Assembly: GCA_905197585.1 (NCBI GenBank)
Contig: CAJJZO010000137.1
Span: 1-5,304 of the forward strand
DNA length: 5,304 nucleotides
DNA from: an uncultured Collinsella sp.
GTDB taxonomy: Bacteria; Actinomycetota; Coriobacteriia; Coriobacteriales; Coriobacteriaceae
Direction: 5' to 3'
Shown: in pieces, positions 1-5,199 of the stretch
Position numbering within the stretch: position 1 is the stretch's first letter
Layout of the letters: each line of letters begins with the position of its first letter
Made by a program: the position numbers and the translations under genes
The notes under the pieces: model-generated
The model's input: only the letters and a program-made list of their open reading frames with translations
Database searches by the model: none
Told to the model about the DNA's origin: nothing

Positions 1-167
1 ATCTGGCACCCGACGGCGGCATTGTGACCGACGAATCGATGGCCACTCGCACGCCTGGCTTATTCGCAGCTGGCGATATCCGTTCCAAGCGTTTACGCCA
101 AGTTGTGACCGCCGTCTCGGACGGAGCCATAGCGGCTACCAGCGCATACGCTTTCTTACGCGGATAA
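1..167 (+). CDS. trxB: Thioredoxin reductase, C-terminal end (partial)
   Basis: The last 54 codons of a gene that begins before the window; the first complete codon is at position 3 and the stop is TAA at 165-167. The peptide contains the second FAD-binding signature of low-molecular-weight thioredoxin reductases: TPGLFAAGDIRSK followed by RQVVTAVSDGAIAA and a short helix ending in FLRG. In this family TPGxFAAGD contacts FAD, and the RQ(V/I)xTAxxDGxxAA helix completes the FAD domain. The enzyme uses NADPH to reduce thioredoxin in the cytoplasm. The AAGDIR..LRQVVTA wording is typical of anaerobic Gram-positive TrxB. The NADPH domain and the CxxC redox centre lie outside the window, so a TrxB-like ferredoxin- or flavin-dependent relative cannot be excluded. 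A hairpin terminator follows 39 nt after the stop. Confidence 0.88.
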   Translation, partial: LAPDGGIVTDESMATRTPGLFAAGDIRSKRLRQVVTAVSDGAIAATSAYAFLRG

Positions 168-206
168 GTACGATAATATATCTTATGTAAGGTTGTTATG
201 TTACTT

Positions 207-260
207 AAACGTCCAGCAGTAACGAGCTTGAGGCAACGTTGCTGCTGGACGTTTTGTTGT
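207..260 (+). terminator. Rho-independent terminator after trxB
   Basis: A perfect 13-bp stem (207-219 with 242-254) continues through one T-G pair (220/241) and four more pairs (221-224 with 237-240), around a 12-nt loop (225-236). The T-rich stretch TTTTGTTGT begins at 252, partly inside the stem. Its placement just after the trxB stop supports termination of that transcript. The 18-pair stem is longer than most intrinsic terminators. Confidence 0.8.
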
Positions 261-318
261 GAAAAAACAAGCCAGTTATCATGCGGTCGAACCCGAGCCA
301 AAGCCGACGCTCATACCG

Positions 319-358
319 TTCATCGTGGTATGCAAAACTAGATAATCTAGAATACAAT
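319..358 (+). promoter_or_regulatory. Candidate promoter for the DUF1836 gene
   Basis: Two -10-like hexamers lie upstream of the start codon: GATAAT at 341-346 and TACAAT at 353-358. GATAAT has a weak -35-like TTCATC at 319-324 with a 16-nt spacer. TACAAT has no convincing -35 at the right distance. The preceding terminator implies that transcription restarts here, but which hexamer is used cannot be decided by eye. Confidence 0.4.
338..350. promoter_or_regulatory. Perfect 6-1-6 palindrome, candidate operator
   Basis: CTAGAT and ATCTAG flank a single central A, giving a perfect inverted repeat. It overlaps the GATAAT hexamer and abuts the TACAAT hexamer upstream of the DUF1836 gene. A repeat covering a -10 region is the usual place for a repressor site, and autoregulation by the downstream gene product is possible. 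This is inference from position and symmetry only. Confidence 0.4.
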
Positions 359-371
359 ATTGAAAACGAAC

Positions 372-376
372 GGAGG
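372..376 (+). promoter_or_regulatory. Ribosome binding site deciding the DUF1836 start
   Basis: GGAGG sits 6 nt before the ATG at 383. The same frame is open further upstream to an ATG at 281, but that start has no Shine-Dalgarno. It would add 34 residues encoded by the putative promoter and palindrome, so the start at 383 is preferred. Confidence 0.85.
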
Positions 377-382
377 CACCAT

Positions 383-994
383 ATGAATCACGTTAAACAT
401 GTCATTCCTATGTCCGATACGTCGGTTAGCATCAGCCCAGAGGATATTCAGCCCACGGTGCTACCTGATGCATTTATCCAGTCTGATATAGTCCGCAAAC
501 TCAATACACTCAGCTTGCCGCGCTATAACCAGTTGCCGAATGTAACGCTCTATCGTGACCAGGTCATTGAGTACATCGAGCTGTGGATGGAGCCGCTTTC
601 GATTTGTATGGAGCAGCCCGTCATTACGCCATCGATGATCAATAACTACGTAAAGGTCGACCTCGTTCCCGCTCCGGTTAAAAAGCAATATGGTCGCGAG
701 CAGATTGCGCGTCTCATCTCCATTTGTATCTTTAAGCAGGTGCTACCCATCGCTGCGGTTCAGGCACTCTTTAACATTCAGCGCCTGAGCTATGATGCAC
801 CGACCGCCTTTGATTATGTGATTGATCAGCTCGAGGCATCGATTCGTGCGGCTTTTTCCGTCGAGCAGACTCCCGCGCCCGATACCGCACATCAGGTTAC
901 GCGCGAGTCGCTGCTCGTACGCAGTGCGGTATCGTCTTTTGTATCGAAGGCGTATCTAATGAGCTACCTAAAGTTCAATGGGTTTAATAGCTAG
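383..994 (+). CDS. DUF1836 family protein, putative DNA-binding regulator
   Basis: A 203-residue cytoplasmic protein with no signal peptide or membrane segment. Residues about 45-125 carry the DUF1836 pattern as I know it from Firmicutes and Coriobacteriia: LPRYNQLPN..LYRDQVIEYIE (45-65), then ITPSMINNYVK (81-91), then PAPVKKQYGREQIARLI (96-112) and SICIFKQVLPI (113-123). Family members have no established biochemical role. The ITPSMINNYVK..L(V/I)P.PVKK.Y.RE order resembles a MerR-like winged helix-turn-helix (recognition helix, wing, second helix), which suggests DNA binding; this is inference. The N-terminal 40 residues and the C-terminal helical part (about 165-203) are variable. The gene stands alone between two terminators, convergent with the DegV gene. 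A perfect palindrome in its upstream region would suit autoregulation. Confidence 0.85.
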   Translation: MNHVKHVIPMSDTSVSISPEDIQPTVLPDAFIQSDIVRKLNTLSLPRYNQLPNVTLYRDQVIEYIELWMEPLSICMEQPVITPSMINNYVKVDLVPAPVKKQYGREQIARLISICIFKQVLPIAAVQALFNIQRLSYDAPTAFDYVIDQLEASIRAAFSVEQTPAPDTAHQVTRESLLVRSAVSSFVSKAYLMSYLKFNGFNS

Positions 995-1006
995 CCGACG
1001 TATAAG

Positions 1007-1057
1007 ACGGGCGGGACAAAGGCTATAAGCCATTTTGTCCCGCCCGTGTTTTTGTTT
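1007..1057 (+). terminator. Terminator between the convergent DUF1836 and degV genes
   Basis: A perfect 14-bp GC-rich stem (1007-1020 with 1034-1047) contains an inner GGCT/AGCC pairing (1021-1024 with 1028-1031), with A1032 and T1033 as a bulge. GTGTTTTTGTTT follows on the + strand, so termination of the DUF1836 transcript is well supported. The degV gene ends at 1067 on the opposite strand and would read into the same hairpin. On that strand the following tract (CTTATACG) is poor in T, so bidirectional use is possible but weaker. Confidence 0.88.
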
Positions 1058-1066
1058 AGTTGGACT

Positions 1067-1933
1067 TTATCGGCCCGAAGCTACGCCCATGCCGTAGCCG
1101 ATAATGAGCCCGTGCATCTCGGCATAGTATGAATCCAGTCCGTTGCAGGGCATAATGATGGTCTTGGAGCCGGGCCAATGCTCCACAATGCGACTGGCAA
1201 GTGCCTGGGCGCCCGCCTCATTTTCGACATGGTCGATGACGACTTCTCCACCGGTAAAGCCCTCGGCCTCCATGGTGTCGACAATCTTTCCAAGCATCTT
1301 CTTTTCGCCACGGGTGTGACCGACGAGCTTGATCTCCCCCTCCTCGCTTGCCGTGCCTAAAACTCGAATGTTGAGTTTATTGGCGATAACCCCAGCTGCC
1401 TTGGGAATACGTCCGGCCTTGGCGAGATTTTCGTAATTGCACAGGCTAAAGAGAATCTTGCTGTTCAGTTCCAGCTCATCAAAATAGCTGCAGGCTTCCT
1501 CAAAAGAGACGTTGGGATTGCTTGCGAGATAGCGGTCGAACAGCAGGAAGATCAGGTCCATTTTGCCGCCGGCTGCGCGAGAATTGACCAGATGAATCTT
1601 TCGGTTCGGATCCTCGGCAAGAACCAAATCGTGTGCCGTGGCGGCGGCATTGTAGCTTCCCGAGACGCCCTCGGAGATAGGCATGCAAATTGTCTTGTCG
1701 GCAAGCCTAAAGAGTTCGGTCCACTCGCCTACGCTCGGACAGGCGCTCGAAGAAGCGCTCGACTCCGCCTGCACGGCGCAATTGAGTTCGCGAACATCGA
1801 GCGTGAGGTCATCGACGAACTCGCGCTCCCCCACTCGAATTTTAAGGGGTGCATATGCAAAGGTGGTATGGGGCGCGGTCGGTTGCCAATCACGGAGGTT
1901 GCAGCTCGAATCGGAGATAAGTGCCCAGCTCAT
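1067..1933 (-). CDS. DegV family (FakB-like) fatty-acid-binding protein, divergent
   Basis: A 288-residue soluble protein of about the usual DegV length. Recognisable family elements in order: SDSSCNL near the N-terminus (7-13, matching I.DS(T/S)ADL); SSSACPSVGEW (61-71, the (T/S)SQPSxGEF region); PISEGVSGSYNAA (85-97, matching (I/L)S(S/E)xLSGTYxxA); LAKAGRIPKAAGVIANKL (170-187) and NIRVLGTASEEGEI; then an RGEKK basic patch (208-212). DegV/FakB proteins hold a fatty acid, which FakA kinase phosphorylates for entry into phospholipid synthesis. The C-terminal motif normally reading G.(V/I)IG(T/S)HTGPG is replaced here by GLIIGYGMG (275-283). The ligand-contacting histidine is therefore absent, and the ligand may differ. 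The start has AAAGGA at 1940-1945, about 6-7 nt upstream. No FakA gene is visible in the window. Confidence 0.88.
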   Translation of the reverse strand: MSWALISDSSCNLRDWQPTAPHTTFAYAPLKIRVGEREFVDDLTLDVRELNCAVQAESSASSSACPSVGEWTELFRLADKTICMPISEGVSGSYNAAATAHDLVLAEDPNRKIHLVNSRAAGGKMDLIFLLFDRYLASNPNVSFEEACSYFDELELNSKILFSLCNYENLAKAGRIPKAAGVIANKLNIRVLGTASEEGEIKLVGHTRGEKKMLGKIVDTMEAEGFTGGEVVIDHVENEAGAQALASRIVEHWPGSKTIIMPCNGLDSYYAEMHGLIIGYGMGVASGR

Positions 1934-1962
1934 AGAGGGTCCTTTCTAGATGTTTCTAATTT

Positions 1963-1990
1963 ATTATAGCCATCTTGCTTACCTTTGAAA
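1963..1990 (-). promoter_or_regulatory. Promoter of the DegV family gene
   Basis: Read on the minus strand, 1968-1963 is a perfect TATAAT 29 nt before the start codon, with AT-rich sequence below it. The -35 is weak: TTTCAA at 1990-1985 with a 16-nt spacer shares 3 of 6 bases with the consensus. The upstream gene set ends in its own terminator (2044-2084), so an independent promoter is expected here. Confidence 0.65.
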
Positions 1991-1997
1991 CGTGCAT

Positions 1998-2014
1998 CTA
2001 GTATTGAAAACTAG
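1998..2014. repeat. Short inverted repeat upstream of the degV promoter
   Basis: CTAGT (1998-2002) and ACTAG (2010-2014) form a 5-bp inverted repeat with a 7-nt spacer, just upstream of the -35 region of the DegV gene. It could be an operator half-site pair, but the arms are short and chance is not excluded. Confidence 0.3.
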
Positions 2015-2043
2015 CTCATTGGGATCATGTATGGAGCACGGTC

Positions 2044-2084
2044 ACAAATAAATGAACCTCGCAGCCCAAAGGCCACGAGGTTCA
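2044..2084 (-). terminator. Rho-independent terminator of the FHA-merR-apt-nlpC operon
   Basis: A perfect 9-bp stem (TGAACCTCG at 2053-2061 with CGAGGTTCA at 2076-2084) encloses a 14-nt loop. On the minus strand the stem is followed by TTTATTTGTG, a suitable U-rich tail. It lies 24 nt after the stop of the NlpC/P60 gene and closes the leftward operon. Confidence 0.85.
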
Positions 2085-2108
2085 CATTCGTTTGCTATAC
2101 AGAGTGAC

Positions 2109-3227
2109 TTAGTAGCGCACGAAAATATAGTTGTTGTTCATGCCGGCTGCGACGGAGCTGATGATGACGCCCGTCTTGTAGTCGGAAGCATGGATCATCT
2201 GACCATTACCGATATAGATGCCAGTATGGTAGGAGTTAACCACGACATCGCCGGGTTGCGGGTCGGACACGCGGGTCCAACCCATGAAGGTGCCGGTGGT
2301 GCCCAGACGGCAGTAGCGACCCGTGAGACAGTAGCTTACAAAACCGGAGCAGTCAAAGCTGTCCGGTCCAATGCCGCGCCAGGAATAAGCGCAACCAAGC
2401 TTGCTGTAGGCGCGCGAAACAACGGAACCACCGTCAACAGACTGGCTCGGCGCAGAAGGGGCCGGAGCCGGAGCGGGCGTCGAGGGCTGCGGCGTAGGAG
2501 CAGGAGCGGGAGCGGGCGCAGGTGTGTTGCCGCCGTTGTTAGTTGTGCCGCCGCCATTGTTGGTGTTCTCGGTCGTACCGGCGGTATCGTTGCTTACCGT
2601 GGCCTTTTCGGCTGTGCTGGCATTTATGCCGGCCTGCAGAGCCGCATTGGCCTCGGCCTCGGCGGCAAGCTCGGCCTGCAGCTGAGAATCTAGGGAGTTC
2701 ACGATGCTCTGGGCTTCTGCCTGCTGGGCGTTGAGCTCGTCGACTTTCTTTTGCGTGGCGGCGACGTTCTTCTCCTGCTCGGCCTGCTTATCGGTGAGCT
2801 GCTGCTTAAGGTCCTTGACATCCTGAATGGTCTGGGCCTGCTTGTCGGAAACCTTGCCGTAATAGAACAGACGATTGAGCATGTCGCCCAGATCGTCGAC
2901 GCCCGTCAGAACCTGAAGGAGACTCAGACCGCCGGTCTTGTACTCACCGGCAACGTAGCTCGAAAGCTTTGCCTGGCCCTCGGCAATCTCTTGCTGCTTT
3001 TGCGTGATCTCGCCTGCAGTCTGATCAAGCTCCTGCGTCTGTGCGGAGAGTTCTTCATGAATTTGCTGGGTCTGCGTGCCGATCTGCTCGAGTTTGGTAC
3101 GAGCAGCGGCAAGGTCGGATGCGGTATCGGCATAGGCCGGAGCCGCGAGGCCCAGGCCCAAAACACAAGCGAGGGTTGCCGTAGCAGCGCAGCGTGCCAT
3201 GTTTTTGTGCGTGTTTGCTGTGCGCAT
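2109..3227 (-). CDS. Secreted NlpC/P60 peptidoglycan hydrolase with PcsB-like coiled coil
   Basis: A 372-residue exported protein. Residues 1-33 form a signal peptide: a short basic N-terminus, a hydrophobic core around 14-29, and cleavage after AYA-D. Residues 35-205 are Gln/Glu/Ala/Lys-rich heptad-like coiled coil of the PcsB/RipA type, with a middle segment YVAGEYKTGGLSLLQVLTG (91-109) typical of such proteins. Residues about 210-262 are a Thr/Asn/Gly then Pro-Ala linker. Residues 264-372 are an NlpC/P60 domain with the catalytic Cys293 (FDCSGF), His334 (SYHTGIYIGNG) and third polar residue His346 (MIHAS). Members cleave D-Glu-diaminopimelate-type bonds in stem peptides, often for cell separation. 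Extra cysteines at 279, 300 and 306 may form a disulfide outside the cell. AAAGGA at 3234-3239 with a 6-nt spacer supports this start. It is the last gene of the operon, 32 nt after apt. Confidence 0.92.
   Translation of the reverse strand: MRTANTHKNMARCAATATLACVLGLGLAAPAYADTASDLAAARTKLEQIGTQTQQIHEELSAQTQELDQTAGEITQKQQEIAEGQAKLSSYVAGEYKTGGLSLLQVLTGVDDLGDMLNRLFYYGKVSDKQAQTIQDVKDLKQQLTDKQAEQEKNVAATQKKVDELNAQQAEAQSIVNSLDSQLQAELAAEAEANAALQAGINASTAEKATVSNDTAGTTENTNNGGGTTNNGGNTPAPAPAPAPTPQPSTPAPAPAPSAPSQSVDGGSVVSRAYSKLGCAYSWRGIGPDSFDCSGFVSYCLTGRYCRLGTTGTFMGWTRVSDPQPGDVVVNSYHTGIYIGNGQMIHASDYKTGVIISSVAAGMNNNYIFVRY
2448..2522 (-). repeat. Pro-Ala low-complexity linker coding repeat
   Basis: Codons 236-260 of the NlpC/P60 gene encode a run of Pro-Ala and Pro-Thr/Ser units (PAPAPAPAPTPQP then STPAPAPAPSAP). 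Such linkers are extended, span the wall between coiled coil and catalytic domain, and often vary in length between strains by slippage. Confidence 0.7.
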
Positions 3228-3259
3228 GTAGATTCCTTTCCAGTAACTAAGGGTAACGG

Positions 3260-3790
3260 CTAGTCCACCGTCACCAGGCTAAAGAGCTCCACATCGTCAT
3301 CAGACGGCGTGAGCTTCTCGCGCGGGCTGAGAAACGCAAGCTCAAGGATACAACCGTAACCGATAAGCTTTGCGCCCATATCTCGCACCAGTTTACCTGT
3401 TGCCTCGACGGTTCCGCCCGTCGCGACCAAGTCGTCCAGAATCAACACGGTATCTTTAGAGGTAATGGCATCGGCGTGGATCTCGATAGAGTCGGTGCCA
3501 TATTCGAGATCGTAGCTCTCGCTCACCGTCTTGCGAGGCAGCTTGCCCGGCTTGCGTGCGGGCACAAAGCCAGCGCCCAGGGCGACGGCCACGGGCACGC
3601 CGACCATAAAGCCGCGAGCCTCGGGACCCACGACCTTGGTGATGCCCATGCCGGCAAAATGCTCGGCCAGGGCATCCACCATGGCCTTCAGGGCCTCGGG
3701 ATTGCCAAAGAGCGGCGTGATGTCCTTAAAGACGACTCCGGGCTCGGGATAGTCGGGGATGTCGACGATGTGAGATTCGAAGTCGTACAT
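3260..3790 (-). CDS. apt: Adenine phosphoribosyltransferase
   Basis: A 176-residue cytoplasmic purine-salvage enzyme that converts adenine and PRPP to AMP and pyrophosphate. Family motifs, numbered from the chosen start: IPDYPEPGVVFKDITPL (11-27), the adenine-site region GPEARGF (55-61), RKPGKLP (79-85), the flexible-loop region SYDLEYGTD (92-100), and the PRPP-binding signature VLILDDLVATGGT (115-127). All key residues expected of a functional enzyme are present, and the length matches bacterial Apt. A longer reading from an ATG at 3805 adds five residues, but the ATG at 3790 is preferred because GAAAGG (3798-3803) lies 7 nt upstream of it, within that extension. The gene follows the MerR gene by 36 nt and precedes the NlpC/P60 gene by 32 nt, consistent with one transcript. 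Confidence 0.95.
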   Translation of the reverse strand: MYDFESHIVDIPDYPEPGVVFKDITPLFGNPEALKAMVDALAEHFAGMGITKVVGPEARGFMVGVPVAVALGAGFVPARKPGKLPRKTVSESYDLEYGTDSIEIHADAITSKDTVLILDDLVATGGTVEATGKLVRDMGAKLIGYGCILELAFLSPREKLTPSDDDVELFSLVTVD

Positions 3791-3797
3791 GACGTGA

Positions 3798-3803
3798 CCT
3801 TTC
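3798..3803 (-). promoter_or_regulatory. Ribosome binding site deciding the apt start
   Basis: On the minus strand GAAAGG precedes the ATG at 3790 by 7 nt. The same bases overlap codons 1-3 of an in-frame upstream ATG (3805), which has only a poor Shine-Dalgarno of its own. The internal ATG is therefore the likely main start. Confidence 0.75.
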
Positions 3804-3826
3804 ATGGATTGCCGGGTGGACGGCGG

Positions 3827-4711
3827 TTATTTACCCGCGTTAGCAGACAGGCTATGCGAGGGGACGACGACCTTGGAAGGATGCACGAGCGACTCGTCCT
3901 TCGCGGCAACCGCGGGAACGCTTGCCTCTTCGCTTTTAGCCTTGGTGGACTCGGAACGCGTGATCTCCTCATCGAGAGCATCGATGTCAGCGTCCTCGAC
4001 CACGGCATTGAGTGACTCGAATACACGGTTCTTGAGCAGAGCGGTATGGACGCCCTCGGTGAGGTCATGCAGCTTCTTAAATGCACGCTCGAGCTTGGCA
4101 TCGCGCTCGTCGTCGGAAGTATCCATACCGAGCATGCTTACGAGCACCTGCTCAAACATCGAGGACTCGCGGTTTGCGGACGATACGTACTGGCGCAGGT
4201 TGCGCGGCTCGATATGGAAGCGCGAAAGCTCGGAGCAATAGCGGATGATCGGGAAATCGCGGCCATCGACAAGCTCGCGATTCTGCGGGCTCTTGATGAT
4301 GCGAATAAGGTCGTTCTCGGCCAGGGAGCGGATAAACGAGATCTCAACACCGAGCATGTCGGGAATCGTCTCGATGGGATGCAGCTTTTGCTTGGTCTCC
4401 TTGGGCTCCGTCTTAAGCGGAACATCGGACAACAGGCCCACCTCGTAGGCGAGCGTAGACAGGTCCGTGGCGTTTTCCAGGCGCTGCTTGATCACGTTGA
4501 GCGGCATGTAGCGAGTCTTCTGGAGGTGCAGAATGACCTCCAGGCGGTCAACGTCCTCCTTGGAGTACTGACGATAGCCCTTAGGCGTGCGATGAGGGGT
4601 GATGAGCCCCTCATCTTCGAGAAATCTAATTTTTGAGTTCGAAAGATCGGGGTATGCGCCTCGAAGTAGATTGACGACCTGGCCGATACTCAGATAATTG
4701 CGTTCGGCCAT
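3827..4711 (-). CDS. ftsR: MerR family regulator, FtsR-like
   Basis: A 294-residue cytoplasmic transcription regulator. Residues 6-78 are a MerR winged helix-turn-helix: YLSIGQVVNLLRGAYPDLSN, then SKIRFLEDEGLITPHRTPKGYR and a second helix pair YMPLNVIKQRLE. The SKIRFLE.EGL.TP.R...GYR wording is that of actinobacterial FtsR/Rv1828 rather than classical metal or drug MerR sensors, and no metal-binding cysteines are present. Residues 110-225 match the second FtsR domain, with IEPRNLRQYVSSANRE (168-183) and a following E-x-x-L helix. In Corynebacterium FtsR activates ftsZ; that role here is inferred. The tail after 235 is acidic then Ser/Ala/Val-rich, probably disordered, and makes the protein longer than the roughly 250-residue relatives. 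It begins 3 nt after the FHA stop, with GGTGAG inside the FHA 3' end as ribosome site, so translation is probably coupled. Confidence 0.88.
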   Translation of the reverse strand: MAERNYLSIGQVVNLLRGAYPDLSNSKIRFLEDEGLITPHRTPKGYRQYSKEDVDRLEVILHLQKTRYMPLNVIKQRLENATDLSTLAYEVGLLSDVPLKTEPKETKQKLHPIETIPDMLGVEISFIRSLAENDLIRIIKSPQNRELVDGRDFPIIRYCSELSRFHIEPRNLRQYVSSANRESSMFEQVLVSMLGMDTSDDERDAKLERAFKKLHDLTEGVHTALLKNRVFESLNAVVEDADIDALDEEITRSESTKAKSEEASVPAVAAKDESLVHPSKVVVPSHSLSANAGK

Positions 4712-4714
4712 GCC

Positions 4715-5149
4715 CTACTCACCGGTTTCGATGCGCTCCGGCGTGCTCTCGTGGTAGATGAGCGTAAACGTACCGATCTGGACTGAAGAGCCATCGTGCA
4801 GCGGTGCGCCGTTGACGATGGCGCCATCAACCCACGTACCGTTGAGCGAGCCCAGGTCTTCGATGCGGGCACCCAGACCCTCGCGAATAATGCGCGCATG
4901 GCTACGCGACACGGTCATGTCGTTGAGGAAGATGCCGTTAGCGGGATCGCGGCCGATGGTGGTCACATTATCCTCGAGCTCAAAGGCTGCACCGGTTTGA
5001 GGGCCTTTGACGATAGATAAGACGGGCGCGGTGATGTGCACGTTGGCCATGAGGTCGGGAACGGTGACATCGCTCGAAGGAACGCGGAAAACGCAGGTGG
5101 CGTCTGAGGCCTTATCGTTCTGAGGCATATTGTTAACCATGCTGTCCAT
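4715..5149 (-). CDS. garA: FHA domain protein, GarA/OdhI-like
   Basis: A 144-residue cytoplasmic protein. Residues 43-132 form a forkhead-associated domain that binds phosphothreonine: TTIGRDPANGIFLND (63-77), TVSRSHARI (79-87), DLGSLNGTWVDG (98-109) and VQIGTFTLIY (123-132). The conserved ligand contacts Arg67, Ser81, His84 and Asn103 are present. The N-terminal tail holds DATCVFR (16-22), which lines up with the ETTSVFR switch of Mycobacterium GarA and Corynebacterium OdhI. There, phosphorylation lets the FHA domain fold onto its own tail and releases 2-oxoglutarate dehydrogenase and glutamate enzymes. Only the second threonine is kept (Thr18). AGGGG at 5155-5159 lies 5 nt before the ATG at 5149, favouring it over a longer TTG-initiated reading from 5182. 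It is the first gene of the operon and precedes the FtsR-like gene, as in other Actinobacteria. Confidence 0.9.
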   Translation of the reverse strand: MDSMVNNMPQNDKASDATCVFRVPSSDVTVPDLMANVHITAPVLSIVKGPQTGAAFELEDNVTTIGRDPANGIFLNDMTVSRSHARIIREGLGARIEDLGSLNGTWVDGAIVNGAPLHDGSSVQIGTFTLIYHESTPERIETGE

Positions 5150-5154
5150 GACAA

Positions 5155-5159
5155 CCCCT
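5155..5159 (-). promoter_or_regulatory. Ribosome binding site deciding the FHA gene start
   Basis: Minus-strand AGGGG, 5 nt before the ATG at 5149. The frame is open upstream to a TTG at 5182 without a comparable site. Start codons at 5140 and 5128 are also in frame but lack such a signal. Confidence 0.65.
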
Positions 5160-5199
5160 AACTTAACGCGGACATGCCGCAAAGAATGAACTGTACGTA

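Noticed and set aside
281..382. A 34-residue N-terminal extension of the DUF1836 protein from an ATG at 281.
   Set aside because: It would be encoded by the promoter and palindrome region, has no ribosome site, and the ATG at 383 has a good GGAGG.
358..2011. A shared 10-mer TATTGAAAAC at 358-367 and 2002-2011, upstream of both the DUF1836 and DegV genes.
   Set aside because: Several shared 10-mers are expected by chance in a window this long, and the two copies lie at different distances and orientations relative to the genes.
3165..3173. Possible lipobox (TLAC) around Cys21 of the NlpC/P60 protein.
   Set aside because: The -3 position is Thr, not Leu/Val/Ile, and a normal AYA-D signal peptidase I site follows at residue 33.
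2052..3263. Plus-strand open frames opposite the NlpC/P60 gene, including a 213-codon Arg/Gly-rich one.
   Set aside because: The Arg/Gly-rich part is the reverse reading of the Pro-Ala linker and Ala-rich coiled coil. The first of these starts inside the operon terminator region.
3476..4636. Two long plus-strand open frames (3476-4015, 179 codons; 4046-4636, 196 codons) opposite apt and the MerR gene.
   Set aside because: They lie antisense to genes with clear family motifs, have no ribosome sites I can see, and give compositions typical of reverse-strand shadows of GC-rich coding DNA.
5168..5180. A GCGG-ACATG-CCGC inverted repeat in the leader of the FHA gene.
   Set aside because: It has only four paired bases per arm and no T tract, too little to call a terminator or operator.
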